From the NCBI RefSeq assembly GCF_009498525.1, contig NZ_QSNT01000002.1:1533375-1597374 (forward strand): 64,000 nt of DNA. Direction: 5' to 3'. The first letter of the stretch is position 1. Each line of letters opens with the position of its first letter. Below, one piece after another: positions 1 through 7,748 of this stretch. This stretch comes from Rhizobium sp. ICMP 5592. GTDB lineage: Bacteria; Pseudomonadota; Alphaproteobacteria; Rhizobiales; Rhizobiaceae. The position numbers were made by a program, and so were the translations under genes. The notes under the pieces were generated by a model. That model ran no database searches, had not been told where the DNA came from, and was given only the letters and a program-made list of their open reading frames with translations.

Positions 1-242
1 CGAGAGTCATAAAAGGCCTAGGCGGACGTAACCTCCACCGTGATGGCAAAGGCCGCTTGATGCACGATGCTGATGGCGGCCTTCGTATATCGAGCGTAAA
101 CCGCTGGATCTCGACGGCCACGCGAGACCGATCCGCAATTTATCGCAAAAGTGGCTTTGGCCTTCTGATAATCTCCTGCGATATACGCAGCTACGATGCG
201 TCGCTAAGGCTCATCCAGGGCAATAGCAGTCGGAGGATTTCA

Positions 243-719
243 GTGAAGGACAAGCAACATACCTATCACGTCAACGTCGTCTGGACCGGCAATGACGGCA
301 CCGGCACCTCAAGCTATCGCGGCTATCGACGGGATCATGAGATACGTGCCGAGGGGAAACCGACGATCGCCGGCTCCTCCGACCCGAGCTTCCGTGGCGA
401 CCCCGCCCGCTGGAACCCCGAGGACCTGCTGCTCGCGTCGCTGTCGGCCTGCCACAAGCTTTGGTATCTCGGCCTTTGCGCACAAGCCGGTATTATCGTC
501 CTCTCCTACGAGGACGCGGCGGAGGGAACCATGCTGGAGGAGAGCGGCGGCGCCGGGCAATTCACCTCGGTCGTGCTCCGCCCCAGAATCGTTATCGATA
601 CCACATCGGACACAAGGACGGCGCTTGAGCTGCATCACAAGGCGCACGAGATGTGCTTCATCGCCCGCTCGGTGAATTTTCCCGTTACCAACGAGCCGCA
701 GATCTCGACGGCCGCATAG
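243..719 (+). CDS. OsmC family peroxide-resistance protein
   Basis: OsmC/Ohr-type proteins are cytoplasmic thiol peroxidases that reduce organic hydroperoxides. The two cysteines expected of the fold are present: Cys70 in a SACHKLWYLG context at the start of the long central helix, and Cys138 in HEMCFIARSVNF. The NPEDLLLASLSACH stretch is typical of the family. I chose the GTG at 243, giving 158 aa, because a GGAGG ribosome site lies at 232-236 and the reading frame upstream of it has no family similarity. The length is normal. The gene stands alone before a minus-strand ilvA-hlyU pair. The family is clear, but the exact substrate is not. Confidence 0.88.
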   Translation: MKDKQHTYHVNVVWTGNDGTGTSSYRGYRRDHEIRAEGKPTIAGSSDPSFRGDPARWNPEDLLLASLSACHKLWYLGLCAQAGIIVLSYEDAAEGTMLEESGGAGQFTSVVLRPRIVIDTTSDTRTALELHHKAHEMCFIARSVNFPVTNEPQISTAA

Positions 720-800
720 CAACTACAAGCCATTGAAAGAACATTCAGTTCCTTCAATGGCGATCGCCGTTCAGGGCTTATCGTCATCAGGCTTTGGAAA

Positions 801-1142
801 TTAGACTTGGCGAACCTTCTCGCCATCACCAAACAGCGACGGGCCGTTCTGGTCGATGATCTGCCGCGCCTTGCGGAAGGTGGATTCGAGCGCATCGTCC
901 GAGGATGTGAAGACATCGGCGCGGATGAAATTGCGCACCAGCGTTTCGCCGTTCACATCCTTCTCGATCCGCCCCATCAGGCGAAACTGATTGCCCTCGC
1001 GCTGCGGCGTCGCATGGATCGTGCAATCGCCATGCGCCTGCGGCTCGGCGCTGATGGTGGAACCACCAGCCTTTTCGGCGCTCGTCGTCGAAGCGCCGCC
1101 GCCGGTGAAGATCGAGAGAATATTGGACAAGATCGAAGCCAT
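801..1142 (-). CDS. HlyU-like small protein
   Basis: A 113-aa protein that begins MASILSNILSIFTGGG, has a Ser/Ala/Gly linker and then a compact C-terminal region with a GRIEKDVNGETLVRNFIRADVF segment. This resembles the HlyU family, which is widespread in Rhizobiales. Vibrio HlyU is a transcriptional regulator, but a DNA-binding helix-turn-helix is not obvious here, so the regulatory role is only a family label. It lies 37 bp downstream of ilvA on the same strand and is probably co-transcribed with it. Confidence 0.6.
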   Translation of the reverse strand: MASILSNILSIFTGGGASTTSAEKAGGSTISAEPQAHGDCTIHATPQREGNQFRLMGRIEKDVNGETLVRNFIRADVFTSSDDALESTFRKARQIIDQNGPSLFGDGEKVRQV

Positions 1143-1179
1143 GAATCGCCTTTAGCATGAAGGACGTGAGGTCGCAAAG

Positions 1180-2430
1180 TTAAATGATCAGGTTCGCAAG
1201 GATCTCGTTCTCGGTGATATCCTCATAGCCCATGCCGGCACGCTCGAACTTTTCGACCAGCTGCTTGAAATTGTCGGGATCCTTCGTCTCGATGCCGATC
1301 AGGATGGAGCCGAAATTGCGGGCACTCTTCTTCAGATACTCGAAGCGGGCGATATCGTCGTCCGGCCCAAGCAAATTGAGGAAATCGCGCAGCGCGCCGG
1401 GGCGCTGGGCAAGGCGCAGGATGAAGTACTTCTTCAACCCGGCGTAGCGCATGGCGCGCTCCTTGACATCGGGCAGGCGCTCGAAATCGAAATTGCCGCC
1501 GGAGACGACCGCAACGATGGTCTTGCCGCGGATAGCATCGGGATCCATGGTCTCCAGCGCGGTGATCGCCAGCGCGCCTGCGGGTTCCAGCACGACGCCT
1601 TCGACGTTCAGCATATCGGTGATCGTCACGCAGATGGCATTCTCTTCGATCAGCCTGACCTGCTCGGCGGCAAACCCCTTCAAGGCAGCGAAATTCAGGT
1701 CGCCGATACGGCCGACCGCCGCGCCGTCGACGAAATTATCGACCTTCGTCAGCGTCACCACCTGCCCCGCCTCGATGCTGCGCCGAAGGCTCGGCGCTCC
1801 CGCAGGCTCTGCGAAGACGAATGTCTCCTTGCCAAGCCGATCGGCAAAATAACCGGTGATGCCGGCCGCCAATCCACCGCCGCCGACAGGCAGAATGATG
1901 TGATCCGGCAGAACGCCGTCCGGCAACTGCTCGGCGATTTCATCAGCGACCGTCGCTTGCCCTTCGATGATATCGGCGTGATCGAAAGGCGGCACCATGA
2001 CGCCGTCGATATGCTGCACATGTTCGCGCGCCGCCTGATAGCACTGGTCGAAGAAGTCGCCAAAGAGCTTGATGGTTATGAATTCACCGCCGAACATCCG
2101 GGTCTTATCGATCTTCTGCTGCGGCGTCGTCACCGGCATGAAGACCACGCCCGGCACGCCGAAATGGCGGCAGACGAAGGCAAAGCCCTGCGCGTGATTG
2201 CCGGCCGACGCGCAGACGAAAGTCTTGCCCGTGCCGCCCCCGGCGATGACCTTACGGAAGAAATTGAATGCGCCGCGGATCTTGTAGGAACGCACCGGCG
2301 TCAGATCCTCGCGCTTCAGCCAGATGTCGGTGCCATAGCGAGCCGAAAGGTGCTCGTTCAGCTGCAGTGGCGTTGCGGGAAAAAGGCCACGCATGGCTTC
2401 GGTGGCGTCGAGAACATTCTGCTTGTCCAC
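1180..2430 (-). CDS. ilvA: threonine ammonia-lyase (threonine dehydratase)
   Basis: PLP enzyme that converts L-threonine to 2-oxobutanoate and ammonia, the committed step to isoleucine. The 416-aa protein shows the Schiff-base Lys50 in RSYKIRGAFNF, the substrate loop SAGNHAQG at 75-82, and the glycine-rich phosphate loop PVGGGGLAAG near 181-190. The C-terminal 90 residues (YFILRLAQRPGALRDFL onward) form one ACT-like regulatory domain, so feedback control by isoleucine or valine is plausible. An HlyU-like gene follows in the same direction. ilvD, a later enzyme of the same pathway, lies far away at about 40-42 kb. Confidence 0.93.
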   Translation of the reverse strand: MDKQNVLDATEAMRGLFPATPLQLNEHLSARYGTDIWLKREDLTPVRSYKIRGAFNFFRKVIAGGGTGKTFVCASAGNHAQGFAFVCRHFGVPGVVFMPVTTPQQKIDKTRMFGGEFITIKLFGDFFDQCYQAAREHVQHIDGVMVPPFDHADIIEGQATVADEIAEQLPDGVLPDHIILPVGGGGLAAGITGYFADRLGKETFVFAEPAGAPSLRRSIEAGQVVTLTKVDNFVDGAAVGRIGDLNFAALKGFAAEQVRLIEENAICVTITDMLNVEGVVLEPAGALAITALETMDPDAIRGKTIVAVVSGGNFDFERLPDVKERAMRYAGLKKYFILRLAQRPGALRDFLNLLGPDDDIARFEYLKKSARNFGSILIGIETKDPDNFKQLVEKFERAGMGYEDITENEILANLII

Positions 2431-2915
2431 GGGCTTTATCCGTCCTTGTTCAATTCGCCTTCGCTATGGCACAGGAAACATGAGTAACGAAAGCCTGTTT
2501 GTCGCGGTTTCCGACCTGTGCGAGCGAAATTCCGCATTCGCGGAGCCAAGGTTTGCGACCAGCAAACACGCAACTGCCATGATTTACGTCAACGGTTACA
2601 GCCTACAGCTACCCCCAAAATCTTCGAATTGACTCGGCGGAACCGTCCGTCTCCAATACGACCAGCCATCATGATGATGGTTAGAGGCCCGCTTCAATCC
2701 GGTTCACCCGGTGCCGGCGGGCTTCGCTTGTATATGGTCGCCCACCCCACGGCATAACTTACAATGATTATACCCGCGCTGACGAACGCTCTCGGAGGGC
2801 GGTGAGATAGTTGCGTCGGAACCACTCTACGCGGTAGCAAGCCGGGTAAAGTTGTGCCCTTTGCCGCAAACATTCCCTTGACTGAATCGCTCAAGTGCTT
2901 GAAGGGGAAAGGCAC
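2431..2915. other. 485-bp intergenic region between ilvA and tRNA-Leu
   Basis: This stretch should hold the ilvA promoter (minus strand) and the tRNA-Leu promoter (plus strand). I see no convincing gene. A 73-codon minus-strand frame at 2694-2915 carries a short hydrophobic segment, but it has no ribosome site or recognisable family. A TTGACT at about 2878 could be the tRNA -35 element, but I cannot pick a matching -10 box. Confidence 0.4.
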
Positions 2916-3000
2916 GCGGACGTGGCGAAACTGGTAGACGCAAGGGACTTAAAATCCCTCGGAGTGATCCGTACGGGTTCGACCCCCGTCGTCCGCACCA
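2916..3000 (+). tRNA. tRNA-Leu (anticodon TAA)
   Basis: The acceptor stem GCGGACG pairs with CGTCCGC near the 3' end, and CCA is encoded. The anticodon stem GGGA/TCCC encloses the loop CTTAAAA, giving anticodon TAA, which reads UUA/UUG. A long variable arm (CGGAGTGATCCG) is present, as required for a class II tRNA such as leucine. The T arm ACGGGTTCGACCCCCGT is canonical. The 3' half is repeated in degenerate form at 6392-6446, which makes this a likely old integration site. Confidence 0.96.
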
Positions 3001-3006
3001 AATCTT

Positions 3007-3031
3007 AAGGCAGGCGCTGAACGCTTGCCTT
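3007..3031 (+). terminator. hairpin after tRNA-Leu
   Basis: AAGGCAGGCG, loop CTGAA, CGCTTGCCTT forms a ten-pair stem with one mismatch, 7 bp after the tRNA. No long T run follows, so it may act as a 3' processing or weak termination signal. Confidence 0.6.
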
Positions 3032-3059
3032 CCTGTCGGAAATTGTTGCTTTAAAAAAC

Positions 3060-3200
3060 GAGGCGGCCCGTTGGATCGCCTTGGTGTTATTTGCGTCTGT
3101 CTTTAGCGCTTGACGAAGGTGGATCCTGAATACTGCACCCGGATACCACCAGCCGTCGCGGTGGCGACGATAGCCTGGGCGGGTGCCCTTCTCGGCCTCC
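3060..3200 (-). pseudogene. remnant of a BA14K-like small secreted protein gene
   Basis: The minus strand still encodes RPGYRRHRDGWWYPGAVFRI, almost the same as RPGYRRHSDGWWYPRSAFRI near the C-terminus of the intact gene at 7211-7528. The hairpin GGCGGCCCGTTGGATCGCC just beyond it also matches the terminator at 7161-7183. The signal peptide and N-terminal part are missing, and the frame reads on past the point where the intact copy stops. I read this as a decayed 3' duplicate. Its position directly beside tRNA-Leu matters for the history of the region. Confidence 0.65.
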
Positions 3201-3220
3201 CCTTCAGCCCGAAATGCCAC

Positions 3221-3595
3221 GATTATTAGGCGGGAATTATTTTAGATACACAATATATATGTGCTTGAACAAGGGCATGGGATAGGTTACGCGTAACCAA
3301 CGGCAAGCAGCTTTGTAACGGAACAAAGTGCAATGATGGCCATCTATACTTACCTCAGCGATCGCAACCCACTGACTGTAGCCGGCGCACCGGACGCAAT
3401 TCGGGGGACGTCATATAAGTACTCTCCGCTGAGCCGCTAGCCAGATTCAATCTACGATGCAGTTACTTACGCAGTCGTTCGACCTTTCATAGAAATATTA
3501 CTTTTGAGTGTCGACGCATTTCACCTTGGCGCACTGGTTGCGAAAATCACGCAACCGCGGGTTACGAGAGCGGTGGAGCCGCTCAGGAGGGGAGA
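3221..3595. other. 375-bp leader region before the Hint genes
   Basis: No gene seen. The first 60 bases are AT-rich (TTATTTTAGATACACAATATATATG), unlike the neighbourhood. The last bases form a small hairpin (AGCGG-TGGAG-CCGCT) directly before a very strong AGGAGGGGAG ribosome site at 3585-3594 for the next gene. The region probably holds the promoter of the Hint gene. Confidence 0.4.
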
Positions 3596-4822
3596 ATGAC
3601 GAATTATACCTGGAATGGGACCAACGGCGACTGGAGCACCGCCGGCGACTGGTCGCCCAATGGGACGCCGGGGGCGGTAGACACAGCCACGGTCAACAGC
3701 GGCTCGGTTGACGTCAGCTCGATCGACTTTGAGCAAGTTTCCGCCCTAACGGTGAATGCCGGGGCCAGCATGACGATCGAAGGCTCGCTCGAAGTCGGCG
3801 GAGCCCACCTCAATATGGTTCCCAACACGCTCACGGCGATCGGTCCCATCACCGTCAATGGCGGCGCGCTGATCGGCGGCGGTTTCCTCACTTCGGCCAG
3901 CGGGACCATCATCCTTTCCAACTACGGAACATTCCAGTGGAATGGCGGCCAGTTCGTGGGAGGCGCCGACGCCTCGGGCCTTACCGTCGATCTCGGTGCG
4001 ACGGATAACGGCACGTTCCAGTTCTCGCAGCCCTTCAACGGCACGATCACGGACTTCAATGCTGGCGACATCATCTCCTATACCGGCACCGGCACGGTGA
4101 ATTCTGTCGATATCGTCGGCAACGCCGCCGTATTCAACACAACGGCCGGAACGTTCACGATCAACTTCGATCCAAGCGTGAACACCGCCGACTTCGTAAT
4201 CTCGGGCAACACCATCACCACGAACCAGGTGCCCTGCTTCGTCTCCGGCACGCGCATCCGCACGAGGCGCGGCGAGATAGCGGTGGAGGACCTACGGGTC
4301 GGCGACCTGGCCGTGACATCCTCGGGCGAAAAACGCCCCATCGTCTGGATCGGCCATCGCCAGATCGAGCGTCCGGCGCCAGCAGTTTGGCCGGTGCGGG
4401 TCATGGCCGGCGCGTTCGGCGATAACCTTCCCGTCCGCGACCTCTTCCTCTCCTCCGGCCACGCGGTTTGCGTCGACATGGCCGGCGAGATATTCGTACC
4501 CGTCGGCCAGCTGGTCAATGGATCGACCATCGACTGGGTCGAGGTTCCAGAGGTGACCTATTGGCATGTGGAACTCAAGAACCATGACGTGCTGCTCGCC
4601 GAGGGGATGCCCTGCGAGAGCTACATGGATGCCGGCAATGGGGCTTTCTTTGGCCGTGCGTATGGACGGCTCGGCGGAGTTGATCCTCAGCGCGTCGCCG
4701 AGAGCTTGACCCGATATGCCCGGCCGTTCGTTGATGATGGCTTGATCGTCGAGGCCATCAGGGAACACCTCGCCTGCCGCGCCGAAACGCTCCGACCGAA
4801 ACAGGAAAATAAAGCTGCATGA
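3596..4822 (+). CDS. Hint-domain protein with N-terminal beta-repeat region
   Basis: A 408-aa protein. Residues 1-210 are rich in Gly, Thr, Asn and Val, with short strand-like repeats (WNGTNGDWSTAGDWSPNG; later FQWNGGQF) that suggest a right-handed beta-helix or adhesin-like passenger. At Cys214 a Hint (hedgehog/intein, Hint_2 type) domain starts with PCFVSGTRIRT. It continues through VEDLRVGD and the catalytic-type His289 in SSGHAVCV, to about residue 345. Hint domains self-process by an N-S acyl shift at the first cysteine, so release or transfer of the passenger is plausible. There is no classic signal peptide, so export, if it occurs, would use a non-Sec route. A strong ribosome site sets the start. 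A second Hint gene follows in the same direction. Confidence 0.8.
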   Translation: MTNYTWNGTNGDWSTAGDWSPNGTPGAVDTATVNSGSVDVSSIDFEQVSALTVNAGASMTIEGSLEVGGAHLNMVPNTLTAIGPITVNGGALIGGGFLTSASGTIILSNYGTFQWNGGQFVGGADASGLTVDLGATDNGTFQFSQPFNGTITDFNAGDIISYTGTGTVNSVDIVGNAAVFNTTAGTFTINFDPSVNTADFVISGNTITTNQVPCFVSGTRIRTRRGEIAVEDLRVGDLAVTSSGEKRPIVWIGHRQIERPAPAVWPVRVMAGAFGDNLPVRDLFLSSGHAVCVDMAGEIFVPVGQLVNGSTIDWVEVPEVTYWHVELKNHDVLLAEGMPCESYMDAGNGAFFGRAYGRLGGVDPQRVAESLTRYARPFVDDGLIVEAIREHLACRAETLRPKQENKAA

Positions 4823-4969
4823 CCTTGGGTGCCCGCCTTCCTCAGCCGGCAGGCGTGGCAGCCTCTTACGAGGTAGAATTAGCTGTTGGTCCGCGAATTG
4901 GAGCGATGGGATAGTGGAATCCGCCACACGCTGGTCTCCACGGACTAGCAGTTTTTCAGGGGTTGTCCG

Positions 4970-6355
4970 ATGATGTCCTCCGGGATCGACAATGGCGAAG
5001 TCGCCATGACGCCCATGTCCGAGGTGCCGGCCAGCTTCGTTTCCGGAACGCGCATCCGTACCCCGCGCGGCGAAATCGCCGTCGAGGACCTGATTGCGGG
5101 CAACCTGGTGATAACCGCCGCGGGAAACGTACGCGCCATCGTCAGCATCGGTTCACAGACAATCCGCAAGCCTGCGCGCGTGTATTGTCCGGTTCAGATC
5201 AAGGCCCGGGCTTTTCCGGGCGATGTTCCCCGACGGGACCTGCTGCTGTCACCGGGCCACGCGATATGCGTGCGGGCGGTGGACGAGGTATTGATCCCGA
5301 TCGGCCAATTGATCAATGACGCCACGGTTGCCTCAGTCGACGTCGATGAAGTCACTTATTGGTATCTCGAGCTAGAAAGCCGCGAGGTGCTCCTGGTCGA
5401 GGGGCTCGGCTGCGAGAGTTGCCTGAACTGCAGCGCCATTTGGCTCGCCGACGCCCCGCTCACGGAACAAACGACGGCCATCGTCGAGCAACGCGCCCGG
5501 TCGTTGGTAAATGGCGGCTCGGTCTTGGCAGCGATCCGCCAGCGTCTGCTCTCCCGCGCAGAATCGATGGGCTGGCGCCACGCGACAGGAATGGACCCGC
5601 ACCTCATCGTGGACGGCCGGCGCGTCGAGCCGACGATCGACGGCGACCTGGCGGCGTTTATCTTCCCAGCCGATGCCAAGGAAGCCATACTTGCGTCGCA
5701 CACTTGGATCCCGGCTGACGATGGCGCAAGCTGGGACAAACGGACGCTCGGCCTTTCGATCCATGGCCTTACATTCCTCGACGGTCTCCGTGTCAATTGC
5801 CAGGTTTCGCTCGACGAGGTTGAGGGCCTTTACCCGGAGGAGGCTGTCCAGGGTTGCGCCTGGCGCTGGACCAACGGTCGGCTTTTTCTGCCTCCCGACC
5901 TCTGGGCCGATTGCCGCGGCCATGCCATCCTGCGCCTCGCCTTCGACCCTGACGCGGGCAGATCCTGGATTCCGCCCCTGACCACGCCGAAGCGCGAGCC
6001 TGAGCTCCGCCGAGCGCTTACGCCCAGTCCCGAGGCTCACCTCATCAGTCCTGCCGATGACGATCGCGACATACCGGCTGCTCCCATTATTGATCCTGTT
6101 CACGAGCTCGTCGCTGGAGGACCTGCTCCTCACCACCACCCTCACCCGCAGTCCAGCAATCTCCGTGCCGCAGATTTGAGTTTCGGCGGGATGCGTCTCG
6201 GCAACCTTGTTCACAGTGCCCTGGGTCGATTTCGTCGTGATGTCTTCGCTCCTTGGCGCATGGTTTGGACCCGGCGTCCGACCCGGCACGAGGCCAGGTC
6301 CGACACGGTCCCGCACGACGACGATGTCGCGAAAAGCGCTGGGCATATGCCATGA
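4970..6355 (+). CDS. Hint-domain protein without passenger, first Cys replaced by Ser
   Basis: A 461-aa protein whose Hint_2 domain begins almost at the N-terminus (PASFVSGTRIRT). The position of the nucleophilic Cys in the neighbouring gene is Ser22 here, and His97 in SPGHAIC is kept. A second region, about 200-340, has several Trp residues and patterns such as DGRRVEP and FLPPDLWADCRGHAILRLAF. It looks like a globular domain that I cannot name. The last 110 residues are low-complexity (His/Pro/Arg-rich) and may be read-through of non-conserved sequence. The AGGGG ribosome site is 8-12 bp upstream. The N-terminal passenger of its neighbour is absent. It could be a partner, a decoy or a decaying duplicate. 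Confidence 0.72.
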   Translation: MMSSGIDNGEVAMTPMSEVPASFVSGTRIRTPRGEIAVEDLIAGNLVITAAGNVRAIVSIGSQTIRKPARVYCPVQIKARAFPGDVPRRDLLLSPGHAICVRAVDEVLIPIGQLINDATVASVDVDEVTYWYLELESREVLLVEGLGCESCLNCSAIWLADAPLTEQTTAIVEQRARSLVNGGSVLAAIRQRLLSRAESMGWRHATGMDPHLIVDGRRVEPTIDGDLAAFIFPADAKEAILASHTWIPADDGASWDKRTLGLSIHGLTFLDGLRVNCQVSLDEVEGLYPEEAVQGCAWRWTNGRLFLPPDLWADCRGHAILRLAFDPDAGRSWIPPLTTPKREPELRRALTPSPEAHLISPADDDRDIPAAPIIDPVHELVAGGPAPHHHPHPQSSNLRAADLSFGGMRLGNLVHSALGRFRRDVFAPWRMVWTRRPTRHEARSDTVPHDDDVAKSAGHMP

Positions 6356-6391
6356 AACGGGTTAGGAATGACCCTACAAGGCATTGATTCC

Positions 6392-6446
6392 AAGAATTAA
6401 AATCCCCTGGAGGGATTCGTACGGGCTCACACCGTCGTACACACCG
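6392..6446 (+). repeat. degenerate copy of the tRNA-Leu 3' half
   Basis: AATTAAAATCCCCTGGAGGGATTCGTACGGGCTCACACCGTCG... aligns with the anticodon loop, variable arm, T arm and acceptor end of the tRNA-Leu at 2946-3000. TTAAAATCCC and CGTACGGG are unchanged, and there are about ten substitutions and a 2-bp gap over some 52 bases. The 5' half of the tRNA is absent. The pair brackets about 3.4 kb that contains the two Hint genes. This is the layout left by integration into a tRNA 3' end or by a tandem duplication, but no integrase gene is present. Confidence 0.72.
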
Positions 6447-6475
6447 TTTACACGAACAAATGCGGAAAGCCGGAA

Positions 6476-7141
6476 TTGAAACCTGACAATCGAATTGCGC
6501 CGTCTATCTTAGCCTGCAATCTGGCGCGCCTTGCGGAAGAATGCAGCGCAGCTATCCGCGCCGGCGGCGATTTGATTCATTTCGATGTCATGGACAATCG
6601 CTTTGTCCCGAACCTATCCTTCGGGGCGCCTCTTCTGAAATCGTTGCGTGAAGGCGGTTTTGACGGCTATGTCGATGTGCATTTGATGACGTATGACGTC
6701 GATGGCTTGATAGAGAGCTTCGTCGAGGCTGGCGCCAACAGCATCACCATTCATTATGAAGCGACACCGCATGTACATCGCTCATTGAGCCGTATCCGGG
6801 AGCTTGGATGCGACGTCGGCCTGGCCGTCAACATATCAACGCCGCTTGATTTCCTCCCCTATCTGAATGATCAGCTGGATATGCTGCTGATCATGACGAT
6901 CAACCCCGGCTTCGGCGGCCAAGCGCTCATCCCCGCAGCGTTGCCGAAGATTGAAATGGCTCGAAGCCTGTTCGAGGCCGATCGCTTATCAACTCACATC
7001 CAGGTCGATGGCGGCGTGAAACTGTCGAATATCAAAACAATCGCGGATGCGGGCGCCGATACGTTCGTCGTCGGCAGCGACTTCTTTTCCGCTGCAGACT
7101 ATGGCGAGCGTGTTGCACAGTTTCGGGCTCAACTCGCCTGA
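6476..7141 (+). CDS. rpe: ribulose-phosphate 3-epimerase family protein
   Basis: TIM-barrel enzyme that interconverts ribulose-5-phosphate and xylulose-5-phosphate. The family signatures are present: APSILACNLARL at the N-terminus, HFDVMDNRFVPNLSFG with the metal ligands His and Asp, NPGFGGQ in the phosphate loop, and VDGGVK with the second catalytic Asp. The length of 221 aa is normal. The start is a TTG with GGAAAG about 9 bp upstream. FDVMDNRFVP has Asn where the usual motif has Gly. Its location in the tRNA-bounded region suggests an accessory paralogue, perhaps acting on a related sugar phosphate, rather than the housekeeping copy. Confidence 0.85.
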   Translation: MKPDNRIAPSILACNLARLAEECSAAIRAGGDLIHFDVMDNRFVPNLSFGAPLLKSLREGGFDGYVDVHLMTYDVDGLIESFVEAGANSITIHYEATPHVHRSLSRIRELGCDVGLAVNISTPLDFLPYLNDQLDMLLIMTINPGFGGQALIPAALPKIEMARSLFEADRLSTHIQVDGGVKLSNIKTIADAGADTFVVGSDFFSAADYGERVAQFRAQLA

Positions 7142-7160
7142 TCGGCCTTCCCCCAACAAA

Positions 7161-7183
7161 AAGGCGACCCGTTGGGCCGCCTT
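7161..7183. terminator. bidirectional terminator, rpe / small secreted protein
   Basis: AAGGCGACCC-GTT-GGGCCGCCTT forms a strong stem with one mismatch. A-rich sequence lies on the left and TTTTC on the right, between two convergent genes. The sequence is nearly repeated at 3060-3082 beside the gene remnant. Confidence 0.75.
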
Positions 7184-7210
7184 TTCTTCGTCTGCGCTAG
7201 CGTTGGACGC

Positions 7211-7528
7211 TTAGCGAATCTGGATTCTGAATGCGCTGCGCGGATACCACCAGCCGTCGCTGTGGCGGCGGTAGCCCGGGCGGGGACGTTGATAGCCCTG
7301 ATAGCCATTCCACGAACCGGGGCGATAATGCGGCGGACGACGGTTCGGGCGATGCCTTCTGTCGTCCCAGCGCCGGCGATCTCCCTCGCGGTACTGGACC
7401 TGTTCGACGGCGGTGCTCGCTGCCGGCTTGCCGGTGTTGAGCGGCGCGGCGACCGAAGGCGTAAAGGATGCGAGTCCCATGATCAGCGTCAACGCGCCTG
7501 CGCCGACGATATTGAAAATTTTGCTCAT
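7211..7528 (-). CDS. small secreted Arg/Tyr/Trp-rich protein, BA14K-like
   Basis: A 105-aa protein with a signal peptide (KIFNIVGAGALTLIMGLASFTPSVAAP), then a region rich in Arg, Pro, Tyr and Trp that ends GYRRHSDGWWYPRSAFRIQIR. Rhizobial BA14K-family proteins share this GYRRH-DGWWYP block but normally continue into a further hydrophobic and Cys-containing part, which is missing here. The ATG at 7528 has GGAGA just upstream and is preferred over one five codons earlier. The function is unknown; it is probably periplasmic or surface-exposed. Confidence 0.6.
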   Translation of the reverse strand: MSKIFNIVGAGALTLIMGLASFTPSVAAPLNTGKPAASTAVEQVQYREGDRRRWDDRRHRPNRRPPHYRPGSWNGYQGYQRPRPGYRRHSDGWWYPRSAFRIQIR

Positions 7529-7705
7529 GACGTCTCCATTCAAAGTTTACAGCCCATCATTGAACCCTAATTGATGAACGCATCATGAATGCCACCAGAA
7601 ATAGCGATCACATCAAAGGCATTGCTTCTTTCGCACTTTGCAGTGGTCTTTTTTGCTGATGGGACCGGTTATTGGCGCTAATGCCCGCTGGCTCCATAAC
7701 GCAAA

Positions 7706-7729
7706 AAAGCGCAGCTTTCGCTGCGCTTT
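7706..7729 (-). terminator. terminator of wrbA
   Basis: Perfect ten-pair stem GCGCAGC-type hairpin (AAAGCGCAGC-TTTC-GCTGCGCTTT). On the minus strand it is followed by six T residues, 20 bp after the wrbA stop codon. Confidence 0.88.
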
Positions 7730-7748
7730 CCAATAGATTGAGTGCGAA

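Noticed and set aside
2694..2915. 73-codon minus-strand frame with a short hydrophobic stretch
   Set aside because: No ribosome site and no recognisable family, and it reaches into the promoter area of tRNA-Leu.
2916..6446. Active integrative element at tRNA-Leu
   Set aside because: The repeat is present but degenerate, and there is no integrase, excisionase or transposase between the copies. Only an old event is supported.
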